The notes under the pieces: model-generated | Database searches by the model: none | What the model was told of the DNA's origin: nothing | What the model saw: the letters and a program-made list of their open reading frames with translations, nothing else | Translations under genes and position numbers: made by a program | Part shown: one piece after another, positions 1 through 12,963 of the stretch | Layout: every line of letters starts with the position of its first letter | Numbering within the stretch: position 1 is the stretch's first letter | Source of the DNA: Costus lasius | Lineage: Eukaryota > Streptophyta > Magnoliopsida > Zingiberales > Costaceae | Length of the DNA: 64,000 nucleotides | Direction of reading: 5' to 3' | NCBI GenBank assembly: GCA_027563935.2 | Contig: CM050453.2 | Coordinates: 62,542,018 to 62,606,017 of the forward strand

Positions 1-7
1 AAAGTAG

Positions 8-37
8 TACTAATCTGCTGTTTCTTGGTTGTTGTAG
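8..37 (+). promoter_or_regulatory. Predicted 3' splice acceptor upstream of A gag
   Basis: A TACTAAT branch-point match at 8-14, a T-rich tract and AG at 36-37 lie just before AACAATGG, the gag start of A. The same layout occurs in E (26730-26758). It pairs logically with the donor AAG/GTATTT in the LTR of this family (26321/26322), which would make the leader an intron. No RNA data; sequence-based prediction. Confidence 0.55.
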
Positions 38-41
38 AACA

Positions 42-2439
42 ATGGCTGTGAACAATGGCAGATGGTCACTGCGATCTACCCTGGAAAGGGATAAGTTGGT
101 TGGATCCAACTTAAAGGATTGGTATATGAATTTGAGAATTGTGCTCAAGCTCGAGAGGAAGCTATATGTCCTTGAGAAGCCAATTCCTGAGCCACTTCCA
201 TGCTTGGCCTCAGCGGCTGAGAGGGATGCTTATGATAAGCATCAAGCTGATACTTTGGAGGTTGCACAATTGATGCTAACCAACATGTCGCCCGAGCTTA
301 GAGGGCAATATGAATCTAAGAGTGCCTCTGAAATTATTTCTAATCTAAGGCAGCTCTTTGATTCATTGGTTGAGCTCAACCCTCCTAAAGTAGACATTCA
401 GTGTGTTGAGCCCAAAGGCTTAACTAATACATTGAAAACAAAGATGGAAAGAGTCAGGAATAATAAGTGCTACTCATGTGGAGGACCACCTCACATGATA
501 AAGGACATAGTACGACTTCAGAATGAGAAGAAGAGAGGCAAGGCTTCGTCTTCATGCTCAGGTATCTATGTTACAGAAGTCAATCTTTCTACTTCTATGT
601 CATGGGTATTGGATACCTCATGTGGAGCTCATATTTGTACAAATATGCAGGGGCTCAAGAAAAGTAGATTGGTGCGGCTTGGAGAGATTGACCTACGCGT
701 TGGAAACGGGGCACAGGTTGCTGCTGTTGCTGTAGGCGTTTTGACTCTCTCCTTGCCTTCTGGACTTCAATTAGAACAAGACAATTGCTTTTGTGTACCT
801 TCGCTAACAAAGAACATTGTATCCATTCCTTGCTTGGCAAGGAAAGGATTTAAATTTGAAATAAATAAGAACTCCTGTTCTTTTTCATTTGCAAATATGT
901 TCTATGGGAAGCGTACTTTGTGCAATGGTCTATATATCTTGGATATGGAAAGTTCTATTTGTAACATAAGCAATAAGAGGACCAAACTGAGTGGTTCAGT
1001 TGGTGCTTTCCTATGGCACTGTCGATTAGCCCATATAAACAAGAATCGCATCCAACAACTCCATGCAAATGGATTGTTAGATTCAAGTTCCTTGGAGGAA
1101 TTTGATACTTGTGAACCTTGTTTATTAGGGAAAATGACAAAGGCGCCCTTCACCAAGATTGGTGAGAGGGCAGAAGGTTTATTGGATCTCATACATACTG
1201 ATGTGTGTGGGCCCTTCAATAAACAAGCCAGAGGAGGGTACAACTACTTCATTACCTTCACTGATGACTTCAGTAGGTATGGTTATGTCTACTTAATGAG
1301 ACATAAATCTGAATCCTTTGAGAAATTCAAAGAGTTCAAGAATGAAGTAGAGAACTAGCTTGGAAGATCCATTAAAGCTCTTCGATCAGATCGAGGTGGA
1401 GAATACCTGAGTGGTGAGTTCTTTGACTATCTGAGAGAGTGTGGGATCATATCCCAACTCACTCCTCCTGGAACACCTCAATGGAATGGTGTGTCTGAAA
1501 GGAGAAATCAAACTTTATTGGATATGGTTCGATCCATGATGAGTCATGCAACTCTACCTTCATCATTCTGGGGGCATGCACTAGAAACAGCTTCTCTAAT
1601 ACTGAATAATGTTCCATCTAAGAGTGTCTCCAAAATACCATACGAGGTGTGGAGTGGGAGACGCCCTAATCTTACGTTTATCAGGATCTGGGGATGTGAG
1701 GCTTATGTCAAATGTCAGGATTCTAGCAAGCTAGAACCTAGATCTGATAAGTGTGTGTTTGTGGGGTATCCTAAGGAAACTAAAGGATACTACTTCTATG
1801 TCCCAACCGAGAACAAAGTTTTTGTTGCTCGGGGTGCTGTCTTTCTAGAGAAAGAATTTCTTATGAAAGAAGTTAGTGGGAGGAAGTTTGACTTGGATGA
1901 GGTCCAAGTGCAAGCACAAGACAAACAGATGGAATCTGAGCCACCTGCACCAGTTGCTAGGCAACCTGAGGCTCAGACACAGGTCCCGCGTAGGTCTGGG
2001 AGAATTCGTCGTGCACCTGAAAGGTATGGGTCGCTACAGACCCAACACGATGGGATCTTCATCATTCAGGATGAACCTAGAACCTATGATGAGGCGGTCA
2101 GTGGACCGGACTCCGAGAAATGGCTTGACGCCATGCGATCTGAGATGTATTCCATGTCGGCTAACCAAGTCTGGGATTTGGTTTAGCTGCCTAATGGGGT
2201 AAAACCCATAGGGTGTAAATGGGTCTTCAAGAGGAAGACAGACATGAATGGCAATATAGTTACCTACAAGGGTAGACTAGTGGCTAAAGGATTTAAACAA
2301 GTCCACGGGGTGGACTATGATGAAACCTTCTCGCCAGTTGCCACGATTAAATCCATTCGGATTCTGCTTGCTATAGCTGCATATCATGATTATGAGATAT
2401 AGCAGATGGATGTGAAGACAGCGTTCCTTAACGGGAAGC
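42..2439 (+). pseudogene. gag-pol: Element A gag-PR-INT-RT (5' part), broken
   Basis: One frame with nonsense codons at 1356-1358 (CAG to TAG; E keeps CAG), 2184-2186 and 2400-2402 (TGG to TAG). The N-terminal Gag is recognisable (DWYMNL, KLYVLE), but roughly 100 residues of mid-Gag found in E are missing. The zinc knuckle is degenerate: CysCys-His is present but the last Cys is Ile. The protease motif is LDTSCG. The integrase zinc motif (H..H, CEPC) and the motifs HTDVCGP, RSDRGGEY and WNGVSERR follow, then the RT start (KWVFKRK, YDETFSPVA, QMDVKTAFLNG). The frame stops where solo LTR B is inserted and resumes at 13435 after one target repeat. From about 561 the DNA is nearly identical to E, although the gag part is not, which suggests a mosaic origin. 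Confidence 0.9.
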
Positions 2440-3856
2440 TGTTGGTGTATATGCCCTAGGACCTAGTTTTGGTCCACTTATGTACTACTTGACTTTGATA
2501 TTTATATATATCATTCTGGCATTGTCATTGTCAATGTTTGTTTACATCTGTGCACATGTACTAACATGATAATGTCCCTGGAGACAGGTTGGATCTGTGC
2601 TCAAACTATTGTCCCCAGTCGATGTACCTTAGTGGATATGGGACAGCTATGGTACTTGAGAGACTGGTATGTGAGCTGGTTAGGTACGTGGTGCTAACGC
2701 AGACACATGGGTATATCATTTGAGGATATACTGGAAAGACCCGCTGTGAGGCTATGACTTGGTGTCATAAGTTATCCTCACAAGTGACAGGAGATGCATT
2801 GATCCCTTGACTTGAGGTCATTGATCGTTCTATATGGTTAGCGACTTGCTTTGATACAACCTAACACCTCGCCGTAGTTGGGAGGTCATAACGGTTGTCA
2901 TTGAGCATATCACGACCCATATGAGAAGGTCAATGGACAGACATAGGATTTGCCCCTTCCTTAGGGAAGTATGATATCCATGGAGCTCCTCTATGGTTCT
3001 ATGACTGAGAGTGTATGGCCATACCCAGGTAAGAACCTGTTTTAGTCATAGCCATGTGATTGGGTGAAAACAAGTGGTGACACACTTGTCCAATCGGATA
3101 TCAGTCCGGCAAAGAGACTGTAATGCATCTGTACCTAGTTGCGATGATGGGGATGTCGATGTCGATATCCATTCCAATGACCCGATGCACTGCTAGGTGC
3201 CACTAACTGCTTGTGGTGACCTTTGGTCAGCACTGCCAGCGTCAGAAGAACCTACAGGGTCGCACACCTTGATACTTGAGTTCTCGTATTGATCGAGAAG
3301 CCTTATGATCAAGTTATTGGATAACTCGGATCTAATTTGGAGATTTCATCAGCACCAATGGGCCTGATGAGATGGAAGAATGTTATTGGAGCCAAACTTC
3401 ATTTTTGGCAGGTTGACCCGTATTTGACCATGGTTGGTCACACTTGGATTAGGGTTGCATTGGATTGGATCCAAATGCTTAAATCAACCCATAGGATGAA
3501 GTTTGGGCTAGCTCATTATCCAATGAAGCCCAATAACAAGTTCTCATGAAGAGAAGAGAGGCTAAAAGGGTATAATGGGGAGAAACCCAACCCCATTGGC
3601 GCCTAAGGGGCATAATGGGGTTAGGGTGGCAAAATTGCTTCATTAAGGAAGCAATTTGCGCCTAGCCCTTCTCCCTTGATGGTATGAATGCCTTTAAGGC
3701 ATGTCTTGGGCTGATATGGTACTTGGGCAATTATGGAAAGGTTGAATGAAGTTTATGGTAAAGTCTTGGAGACTTTCCTTGCATCAAACCTCCTCATCCT
3801 AGCCCTACACTTGTCATGATCCTAGCCCTTGCCCTAATCGCCTCTTGCCCTATATA

Positions 3857-5548
3857 TGAAGGTTCCCACTGGGGGGGCGAAACCCTAAAGCATGCGCAAG
3901 GATAAAATGGCATAGGCGGAATCTAGGGTTTCCTTAGGATCGAATAGCATGCATTATATGATCAACTATCGAAAACTTGAATAGATAAGAAAAAAAATTC
4001 TCACCATTGTCATCACTTGGATGGTGTCTTGGAATCAAAGACCAAAAGAGATCTTCTCCAAAGCGACGCACACAATTGATGTCGCCTACTCCCTTTGGCG
4101 TTCCTTGTGCTAGCAAGGTCCCAAAGCGTTCTTTGTCGAATGGAAAGGATGAAGAGCTTCTCTGCTTGGCGATTTCTTTTCCTCTTCTTTTCGTCAACCT
4201 CTTCACCACACGAGTGTCAAGAGACCAGAGGAAAGGGGGCAAGAGGCGAGAGAGATTAGTGTCGTGAGAGCCAACGTGAGAGGTGGTCATGAATGTGACA
4301 TGCTATCTAAAAATAGCAAACACCATCTCCACTTGCGACCATGCATTACCCCAATCGCAATTGCCTCTTTAATTGAACCATACGCTCATTCAATGAGCTG
4401 GTTCAAATTGATTTGGTTCAATAACCAAATAAACCAAGCAACTAGTCCAGATCATAATAAACCCCTAAGGCTTAAGATCTGACCGCTCACTTCTTGATGC
4501 TTCTGATCTGAGGGATCTAGCATCCATTCTCTCGATCGAAGCTTACCGATCTCAAGCCCTAATCAATCAAACATGATCAGACCAGATCTCACTCACAATC
4601 AGAGATTAAATCCATTTAAACTGAACCCATACAATTCAGTCCACACGATCTGACTTAAGTAAGCCATATCATCAAATTGTGCGACCCTGAGGGTTTCCTT
4701 TAAATGTCGGTAACGATAACTTACGTTATCACGATCAGTGAGGGGTATCTAGCAACACATCACTGTCTCCCGATATAAAGGAAAGAGTCTTCCAAGACTA
4801 CACCCAAATCACAGCACAAGTGTGAATCAAACTCACAAGGCATACATGATTCCTTTGCCACTAGATGTTCTTATTGGACAAGCGTGTCAAGCCTGTAACT
4901 CCAATATGATGAGCATGATTAGATCAGATGAACACAGTCACCTGGGTATGGCCATACACTTTCTCAATCATCTCATCCAGGGGGGCCCCTTTTGAACATC
5001 ACACTCCAATCAAGGAGATGGCAATCCTTTGTCTATCACTAGTGCCCTAACCTGACTCAAGCTCATTATCCAAGATAGTCTATAATCATTATGTTTCAAA
5101 TGATATTGAACTAACTCAAAACAATGACAATCATCATTTAGAAACACAAGCGATCTCAAGTCAGAGGACATGTGCCACTTGTTACAATCAAGGATTATTC
5201 ACATTGTGACAAGCAATTGAATATCCTAGTAGGGTCTGTCCAGTACATCCAATGTACCCATGAGTCTACATCTTATTCCATGCTCGAAGCATCCTATAAG
5301 ATTAGAACACATATTAGTCTCAATCATATCAAGGCTGTCTCATGTTCACCAAGATATATCGACTAAGGACAAAAGTACATGTCAGCCTAGCTGAACAGCT
5401 TTGAGACATTATTCAGAAGCACACTTATTGCAGCAGACAATGTAACAAACTGAATAACAACCATTGCCTTTATAAACAAAAGAGTTTATACATGATACTG
5501 ATACAATCCCAAGGCCTCAAACATTAGCCTTAAGGGCATACCCCAATA
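3857..5548 (-). repeat. Element C 3' LTR
   Basis: 1692 bp, pairing with 11272-12963. On the element strand its first bases are TATTGGGG, so the usual terminal TG has become TA (5547-5548). It contains the dyad GATAAC-N4-GTTATC at 4715-4730. Confidence 0.95.
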
Positions 5549-5561
5549 ATCTCCCACTTGC
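5549..5561 (-). other. Polypurine tract of C
   Basis: On the minus strand, GTGCAAGTGGGAGAT abuts the 3' LTR. The same tract precedes the 3' LTRs of F, H, I and J and would prime plus-strand DNA synthesis. Confidence 0.85.
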
Positions 5562-5568
5562 ACTTAAT

Positions 5569-6765
5569 CTAATGGTTGAGAAATCTCAAACCCATATTAT
5601 TACAGTACTTCTCATGCTTCTGCTGCGCTAGAGGCTTGGTAAGCGGGTCAGCCAGATTGTCATCTGTATGAACCTTGCAGACTTTGATCTCGCCACGATC
5701 AATGATCTCCCGGATCAAGTGAAACCGTCTCTGTATGTGCTTGGACTTCTGGTACGACCGTGGTTCCTTTGCCTGTGCGATTGCTCCAGTGTTATCACAG
5801 AAGATAACCAAAGGATCTGCACTCGAAGGAACAACACCAAGTTCTCTCACGAACTTACGAATCCACACTGCCTCCTTGGATGCTTCTGAGGCTGCAACAT
5901 ACTCGGCTTCAGTTGTGGAATCAGCAACGATAGACTGTTTGAAACTCTTCCACACCACTGCTCCTCCATTCAAGCTAAAAACATAGCCTGATTGCGATCG
6001 GAAATCATCCTGGTCAGACTGGAACGAAGCGTCAGTATATCCTTCAATACTGAGTTCTTCCTGACCACCATATATCAAGAACATATCTTTGGTCCTCCGC
6101 AGATATTTCAAGATGTTCTTGACTGCAATCCAGTGCGCCTGACCTGGATTACTTTGGAATCGACTGGTCACGCTTAACCCATAAGCGACGTCTGGGTGAG
6201 TACACAACATCGCATACATAATGGACCCAATAGCCAAAGCATAAGGCGTATTGTCCATTTCATCTTTCTCAGTCTGTGTTTGTGGACACTGACTCTTTGA
6301 AAGATTCAGACCATGTCTGACTGGAAGATATCCTCTTTTAGAATTCTCTAAATGGAATCTTTCCAGGACTTTATCGATGTAAGTACTCTGGCACAGCCCG
6401 AGAAGCCTCTTAGATCTATCCCTGTAGATCTTTACACCTAATACATAGGCTGCTTCTCCTAAATCTTTCATCTGGAAACATTTCCTTAACCATACCTTAA
6501 CAGCATGCAGTTCAGGAATATCATTTCCAATGATTAAGATATCATCGACGTAGAGGACTAGGAAAGTAATTACGCTCCCACTAAACCTTTTATATACACA
6601 CGGGTCATCTTCGTTCTTGATGAAACCAAATTCACTGATTGATTCATCAAAACGAATATTCCAGCTTCTTGATGCTTGTTTAAGTCCATAAATGGACTTC
6701 TTTAACTTGCATATTTTATGACGATCTGATGGATTAGTGAAACCTTCAGGTTGTGTCATATACAC
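5569..6765 (-). pseudogene. pol: Element C RT (C-terminal part) and RNase H
   Basis: A 398-codon open segment in the same frame as the upstream pol segment, separated from it only by a stop codon at 6772-6774. It contains IYGLKQASRSWN, the RT active site YVDDILIIGND, and RNase H with the acidic residues of YTDASF, TTEAEY and CDNTGA. It ends in MGLRFLNH before the purine tract. The Met at its start is internal to the original protein (EDVYMTQ), not a real start. It would have been cleaved from a polyprotein by the element protease and acted in the virus-like particle. Confidence 0.92.
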
Positions 6766-6771
6766 ATCCTC

Positions 6772-8604
6772 TTACAAATTTCCATTAAGGAAAGCAGTCT
6801 TCACATCCATCTGCCAGATCTCATAATCATAATATGCTGCTATCGCGAAAAGAATCCGAATAGACTTAAACATGGCTACAGGTGAGAAAGTTTCATCATA
6901 ATCTATCCCGTAGATTTGTTTGAAACCTTTCGCAACTAGCCTGCCTTTATAGGTAACCACGTTACCATCCATGTCAATCTTCTTCTTGAAGATCCATTTA
7001 CAGCCTATAGGGATAACTCCCGGAGGCGGATCAACCAAATCCCATACTTGGTTATCTGACATGGAGTCCATTTCGGCTCGCATAGCTTCAAGCCATCTAG
7101 TTGAGTCCGGTCCACTGACCGCATCCGCATAAGTGAAGGGTTCATCATTATCAATGATGTAGACTCCGTCATAGCGATCAGGCTGTCGACGGATCCTTCC
7201 CGATCTTCGCTGTTCCCGTGATATCTGAGCCTCAGATTGTTCAGTAACCTGTTCTACCGGCTCAGGCTCATCCAACTGTGCTTGACTACTTTGTCCTTCC
7301 TCTGGATTCTCATCCAGTTTTATTTCTCTCCCACTGGCCTCTTGCAGAAGAAACTCCTTCTCAAGAAAAATGGCCGTCCGAGCAACAAATACCTTGTTCT
7401 CCTTGGGACCGTAGAAATAATAACCCTTAGTTTCCTTAGGGTAACCGACTAAGAAACATTTGTCAGATCTGCTCTCTAGTTTCCCAGAGGCGAGCCTTTT
7501 GACATAAGCCTCGCAGCCCCAGATCTTAATAAATGTCAAGCTAGGCTGTTTCCCATACCATAATTCAAATGGGGTCTTTGAAACTGCCTTGGATGGCACT
7601 CGGTTTACTACCTTTGCAGCTGTCTCCAGTGCAAATCCCCAAAAGGAGTAAGGTAGAGTAGCCTGACTCATCATAGAATGAACCATATCTAGTAAGGTTC
7701 TGTTCCTCCTTTCGGATACACCATTCCATTGCGGTGTTCCTGGCGGAGTGGGCTGTGAGATAATCCCACACTCCTTTAGATAGTCAGTAAACTCTCGACT
7801 TAGGTATTCTCCACCTCGATCAGAACGAAGTGCCTTGATATTTCGGCCCAGCTGATTTTGTACTTCATTCTTGAACTCTTTGAACTTGTCAAAAGATTCA
7901 CTTTTATGTCTCATAAGATAGACATACCCATATCTACTGAAATCATCAGTAAAGGTAATGAAGTATTGATAGCCACCTCTGGCATGTTTACTAAATGGCC
8001 CACACACATCACTGTGTATAAGGTCAAGTAAACCTGAAGCCCTTTGACCTTTATTAGGAAAAGGAGACTTCGTCATTTTGCCTATTAAACAAGCTTTGCA
8101 TGTATCAATCTCCTCATAGGAGAATGATCCCAGCAGTCCATGATCATGCAACCGCTTAATGCGCTTCTTGTTAATATGGCCTAAACGACTATGCCATAGC
8201 AAGGTGCTGTCATCAGCATACTTGGCTTTCTTATTATCAATGTTTTGTATAGAACATTCCATGTCCAACATGAATAACCCATTGCTAATTGATCCAGTAG
8301 CATAAACAATATTATCTAAAGATAAAACACACTTTGAAATATTGCATTCAAAGGAAAACCCTTTCCTGACAAGAGCAGGAATAGAGATAATATTCTTGGT
8401 AATGCTAGGAACAAAATAACAATTGTTTAATTCTAATACAAGTCCAGATGGTAATGAGATGTAATATTCTCCTACAGCAACAACAGCAACCCGTGCCCCG
8501 TTTCCAACTCGTAGGTCCACCTCATGCTGTCCCACCTGTCTTCTTCTCTTGAGTTCCTGTACATTTGAACAATGTGAACTCCACATGCAGTGTCTAACAC
8601 CCAT
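6772..8604 (-). pseudogene. pol: Element C protease remnant, integrase and RT N-terminus
   Basis: A 610-codon open segment. Its first dozen residues are read out of frame, because one T is missing near 8567 within the protease motif (other copies read DTACGVHIC). It then gives the integrase zinc motif (WHSRLGHIN, CKAC), the catalytic DDE residues in IHSDVCGP, RSDRGGEY and WNGVSERR, the C-terminal integrase, a linker ending in RSGRIRR, and the RT N-terminus up to QMDVKTAFLNGNL. It ends at TAA where H has LDEDVYM. Dead as one protein, though every domain is well preserved. Confidence 0.92.
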
Positions 8605-8838
8605 GAAATAGAAGAAGAAAACATGACCTCAGTCACATAAATACCTGAGCCAGAAGCGATGCTTCCCTTCTTGTCTCCTTGGAGCGCTTTACAGTCCTTT
8701 TTCCAGTGACCCAGCTGGCCACAGTGGAAACATCTGTACTCCTTCGACCGCTTAACCTTTTTGTTTCAGCGCCTTGTTGTAGTTCTTGACTGGGGCTTTG
8801 CCCTTCTTCCCCTTCTTCTTGTTCCTTGAAGGAACCAT

Positions 8839-9450
8839 TCAGACAGAGGTTGAAGGCTTTCCCTTCAGAGTCTCCTCAGTAGTCAAGAGCATATTCAGCA
8901 ATTCTGCCAGAGTACAGTCGATTTTGTTCATATTAAAGTTAATGATGAACGCATCGAAAGAGGGCGGTAGAGACTGCAGAATAATATCTACAGCAAGCTC
9001 CTGATTGATGGTATGTCCCAGTTTCTCTAGAGCCTCCTTGTTCCCAATCATCTTGAGCACGTGAGCTCCCACTGGACTCCCTTCAGCCAGTTTGCTCTGA
9101 AAGAACAGCTTGGTCAAGTTATAGCGCTCAGTCCTCGCCTGTGCAGCATACAGCATCTTGAGGTTTGCTATAATTTCTATAGCAGACATATCCTCATGCT
9201 GACGCTGCAGCGGTGGCGTCATAGACGCTAGCATCAGGCAAGCGACATCAATGCTATCGTTGACATGCTTTTCATAGGCTTCCCGAACCGCCCTTGCGGC
9301 GTTCGGAGCGGGTTGAGGCGGTATCGCCGTCTCGAGGACATACAGTTTCCTCTCTGCCTTAAGAACAATCTTAAGGTGTCCGTACCAGTCTGAGAAGTTT
9401 GGCCTAGCAAACTTCTCCCTTTCCAGTAGGGATCGCACATTGAAGTTCAT
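8839..9450 (-). pseudogene. gag: Element C gag, truncated by frameshift
   Basis: A 203-codon segment starting MNFNVRSLLEREKF, with the Copia Gag signature (NFSDWYGHLKIVL, KLYVLE, CLMLASM, LPPSF, FNMNKIDC). Gag forms the virus-like particle and binds RNA. It ends about 35 codons before the zinc knuckle, which lies just upstream (about 8690-8760) in another frame because of an inserted base near 8760. If the predicted LTR exon is used, the real N-terminus is MTMIPAATNT spliced in front of this Met. Confidence 0.88.
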
Positions 9451-9471
9451 GGTGTTCGTTGCTGCAGGAAT

Positions 9472-11271
9472 CTACAACAATGCAAGAACAGCAAGGTCAG
9501 TATCAATGTATAGAATCAATCCAGGACTTAAGAAAGATTCTTTTTCTCACTATTTTATCTGACTGAAAAATCCATTAAAACAGTCCGAAAGAGTAACACT
9601 CTTTTAGTGAGATGGGATCCAGATTTCATACTTGGTCTCTGCGTCCCGCTCAGGCGAGATAAGATGCACAGAGAGTACAAGCACTAATTTCTGGTAGGCA
9701 GTCCCTGCCAATCGCCAACCCGTGCGATTCCCCTTCATCTGGGCAATCCAGCAGACTGTGCCAACTGAGTTGGTACAACACAGTCTCTGATCCCACAGAT
9801 GGCTGCCTCCATATAGCTCACATATGCTCAGTATGTAGCCTACATGGTCAAGCTGACCTGACCTACTCCCTGGACCACCACGTGCTATGCTGAGCAACGA
9901 GAAGCGATAAATCCCTTCTCTGTAACACGCAGGTGTAATCCCGCACCGTCTGAAGATAGATGGACGTGCCCACTGAGTGGGTACAACACGGCTCCAACGA
10001 TAGTCAGAACAGTGAGGTTTCGCGTCAGAAGGCTTTTGAGCTTGATATTTTAGCGTTGGATTTTAATGGTCTTTTATCTTCTTAACTATCATGCAATTCC
10101 TATGGTGATAGCAGAAGATAAATAAATCATGCAATTCTTATTATTAGACAATAAAAGAAAGCATGGATCTTATGCGGTAAACGCCCATGAAACCTAAGTA
10201 AGACCTTAATTAACTTAAGTCTTCACTTGCTTTTCTTCATGGGGCTTTAGCTGCATATTTGGCCCATACCAGGGCCCAAGCGCCATCTGCAGCTTAGGTG
10301 CGCCCACCAGGTACATCCGCCAGGTCCCAGAGTCGAACCCTGGACCTCCCGTCTGGTCAAGCCACTGCTACATGCGCCTCTGCCAAGTGTGCTCTGTGCT
10401 CTTGTCTGACTAATTTACAAATTAATCTATCTAGACAAGATTGACTCGCAGGTCAATTACATTTTATAAATTAAATGCAATGTGATGCGCAGATCACAAT
10501 ATAAAAATAATTTACAAAATTAACCAGGCACGCAGGCCCTAGCACAGCACACATTAAACACGGGCAGCCCACATAAGATTAAATAAACAAGCAAATGGCA
10601 TCAATCATCATGTGATCCAATCAAGAAATTAAATTTTTTTTGAAAAACCCCATTGGCATCAATTTTAATTTCCTTATACGCCCTACTACCTTACAACGGT
10701 CCATTACTAGGGATCCACTCATCAGTCCTAGTCAGATCCACTGCCCTTACATGCACCAAGTCCTAACTGACTTGAGTCGACCCAGTGGTCAACTATGCAT
10801 GCGCCATGGGCTGAACGACCACAATGAGGTCTGGCAAGCGGGTGTGACCCCGGGCCTAACTCATGTGCGTTCATAGGTTGTCTCAATCAGACATCGCTAC
10901 ACGCCTGTCCGCAGTCGACCTATAGCCACCACGTGCTTGCGCACAGGTGCTATCTGGTCAACCCATCTAGGCTGTCAGATAGTCTGATCAGACTGGTTGG
11001 ATCTAACCTAGAGGATGACTTCAACCCTAATAACCCGTCTAAGGGTTTAAAGTAAGGCCTTAGATCTAGTGAAGGTCGCGCAAGTGATATAGATTTTTGA
11101 TAAAACCTAAGATGCGCCAACAAGCAAAACAAACAAAACAAGTTTCGGCATGAAACAAGTTAACATGTATTTTCGCATGTTGATAACCCTAGATCTAAAC
11201 ATTTGAAACATGGATCACAAAACATGTAGCAATCATATAAATCATGCATTCAACCTGGCTCTGATACCAAT
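9472..11271 (-). other. Element C leader, predicted intron body
   Basis: About 1.8 kb between the primer site and gag with no convincing protein. On the minus strand it ends in TTGTTGTAG, a likely splice acceptor (AG at 9473-9472), 21 nt before the gag Met. It carries two near-palindromes (CCCACT-C-AGTGGG at 9969-9981 and CCAACT-C-AGTTGG at 9761-9773), a stem-loop at 9644-9659 and a tRNA-like T-arm at 10327-10343. The intron would run from 11419 down to 9472 and so also include the primer site. Confidence 0.6.
11258..11269 (-). other. Primer-binding site of C (initiator Met-tRNA)
   Basis: TGGTATCAGAGC on the minus strand, two bases after the 5' LTR. It matches the 3' end of plant initiator Met-tRNA and would prime minus-strand DNA synthesis. 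Confidence 0.93.
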
Positions 11272-12963
11272 TGAAGGTTCCCACTGGGGGGGCGAAACCC
11301 TAAAGCATGCGCAAGGATAAAATGGCATAGGCGGAATCTAGGGTTTCCTTAGGATCGAATAGCATGCATTATATGATCAACTATCGAAAACTTGAATAGA
11401 TAAGAAAAAAAATTCTCACCATTGTCATCACTTGGATGGTGTCTTGGAATCAAAGACCAAAAGAGATCTTCTCCAAAGCGACGCACACAATTGATGTCGC
11501 CTACTCCCTTTGGCGTTCCTTGTGCTAGCAAGGTCCCAAAGCGTTCTTTGTCGAATGGAAAGGATGAAGAGCTTCTCTGCTTTGCGATTTATTTTCCTCT
11601 TCTTTTCGTCAACCTCTTCACCACACGAGTGTCAAGAGACCAGAGGAAAGGGGGCAAGAGGCGAGAGAGATTAGCGTCGTGAGAGCCAACGTGAGAGGTG
11701 GTCACGAATGTGACATGCTATCTAAAAATAGCAAACACCATCTCCACTTGCGACCATGCATTACCCCAATCGCAATTGCCTCTTTAATTGAACCATACAC
11801 TCATTCAATGAGCTGGTTCAAATTGATTTGGTTCAATAACCAAATAAACCAAGCAACTAGTCCAGATCATAATAAACCCCTAAGGCTTAAGATCTGACCG
11901 CTCACTTCTTGATGCTTCTGATCTGAGGGATCTAGCATCCATTCTCTCGATCGAAGCTTACCGATCTCAAGCCCTAATCAATCAAACATGATCAGACCAG
12001 ATCTCACTCACAATCAGAGATTAAATCCATTTAAACTGAACCCATACAATTCAGTCCACACGATCTGACTTAAGTAAGCCATATCATCAAATTGTGCGAC
12101 CCTGAGGGTTTCCTTTAAATGTCGGTAACGATAACTTACGTTATCACGATCAGTGAGGGGTATCTAGCAACACATCACTGTCTCCCGATATAAAGGAAAG
12201 AGTCTTCCAAGACTACACCCAAATCACAGCACAAGTGTGAATCAAACTCACAAGGCATACATGATTCCTTTGCCACTGGATGTTCTTATTGGACAAGCGT
12301 GTCAAGCCTGTAACTCCAATATGATGAGCATGATTAGATCAGATGAACACAGTCACCTGGGTATGGCCATACACTTTCTCAATCATCTCATCTAGGGGGG
12401 CCCCTTTTGAACATCACACTCCAATCAAGGAGATGGCAATCCTTTGTCTATCACTAGTGCCCTAACCTGACTCAAGCTCATTATCCAAGATAGTCTATAA
12501 TCATTATGTTTCAAATGATATTGAACTAACTCAAAACAATGACAATCATCATTTAGAAACACAAGTGATCTCAAGTCAGAGGACATGTGCCACTTGTTAC
12601 AATCAAGGATTATTCACATTGTGACAAGCAATTGAATATCCTAGTAGGGTCTGTCCAGTACATCCAATGTACCCATGAGTCTACATCTTATTCCATGCTC
12701 GAAGCATCCTATAAGATTAGAACACATATTAGTCTCAATCATATCAAGGCTGTCTCATGTTCACCAAGATATATCGACTAAGGACAAAAGTACATGTCAG
12801 CCTAGCTGAACAGCTTTGAGACATTATTCAGAAGCACACTTATTGCAGCAGACAATGTAACAAACTGAATAACAACCATTGCCTTTATAAACAAAAGAGT
12901 TTATACATGATACTGATATAATCCCAAGGCCTCAAACATTAGCCTTAAGGGCATACCCCAACA
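11272..12963 (-). repeat. Element C 5' LTR
   Basis: 1692 bp, starting TGTTGGGGTATGCCC and ending ACCTTCA on the minus strand. It holds the GATAAC dyad (12130-12145), a CTATTTTTAG core-promoter-like site near 11725, an ATG-free stretch of about 285 nt, a CTAGCA stem-loop (11518-11533) and the predicted first coding exon (11420-11428). Confidence 0.95.
11414..11428 (-). promoter_or_regulatory. Predicted start codon and 5' splice donor in C LTR
   Basis: The minus strand reads ATGACAATG/GTGAGA: ATG at 11428-11426 and donor GT at 11419-11418. Joined to the acceptor at 9471 it reads in frame into gag. The donor is a near-consensus G/GTGAG. Confidence 0.55.

Larger units (their letters stand above)
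3857..12963 (-). mobile_element. Element C: Ty1/copia LTR retrotransposon, complete but mutated
   Basis: A 9107-bp minus-strand element with two 1692-bp LTRs, flanked by ATATA (3852-3856 and 12964-12968). I count about ten differences between its LTRs (about 0.6%), which marks a recent insertion. On the minus strand it has the 5' LTR, iMet primer site, a long leader, gag, PR-INT-RT-RNaseH, purine tract and 3' LTR. Lesions: an extra base near 8760 (end of gag), a missing T near 8567 (protease) and a stop at the GNL/EDV position of RT (6772-6774). It is the same broad family as F, H, I and J. Confidence 0.95.
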
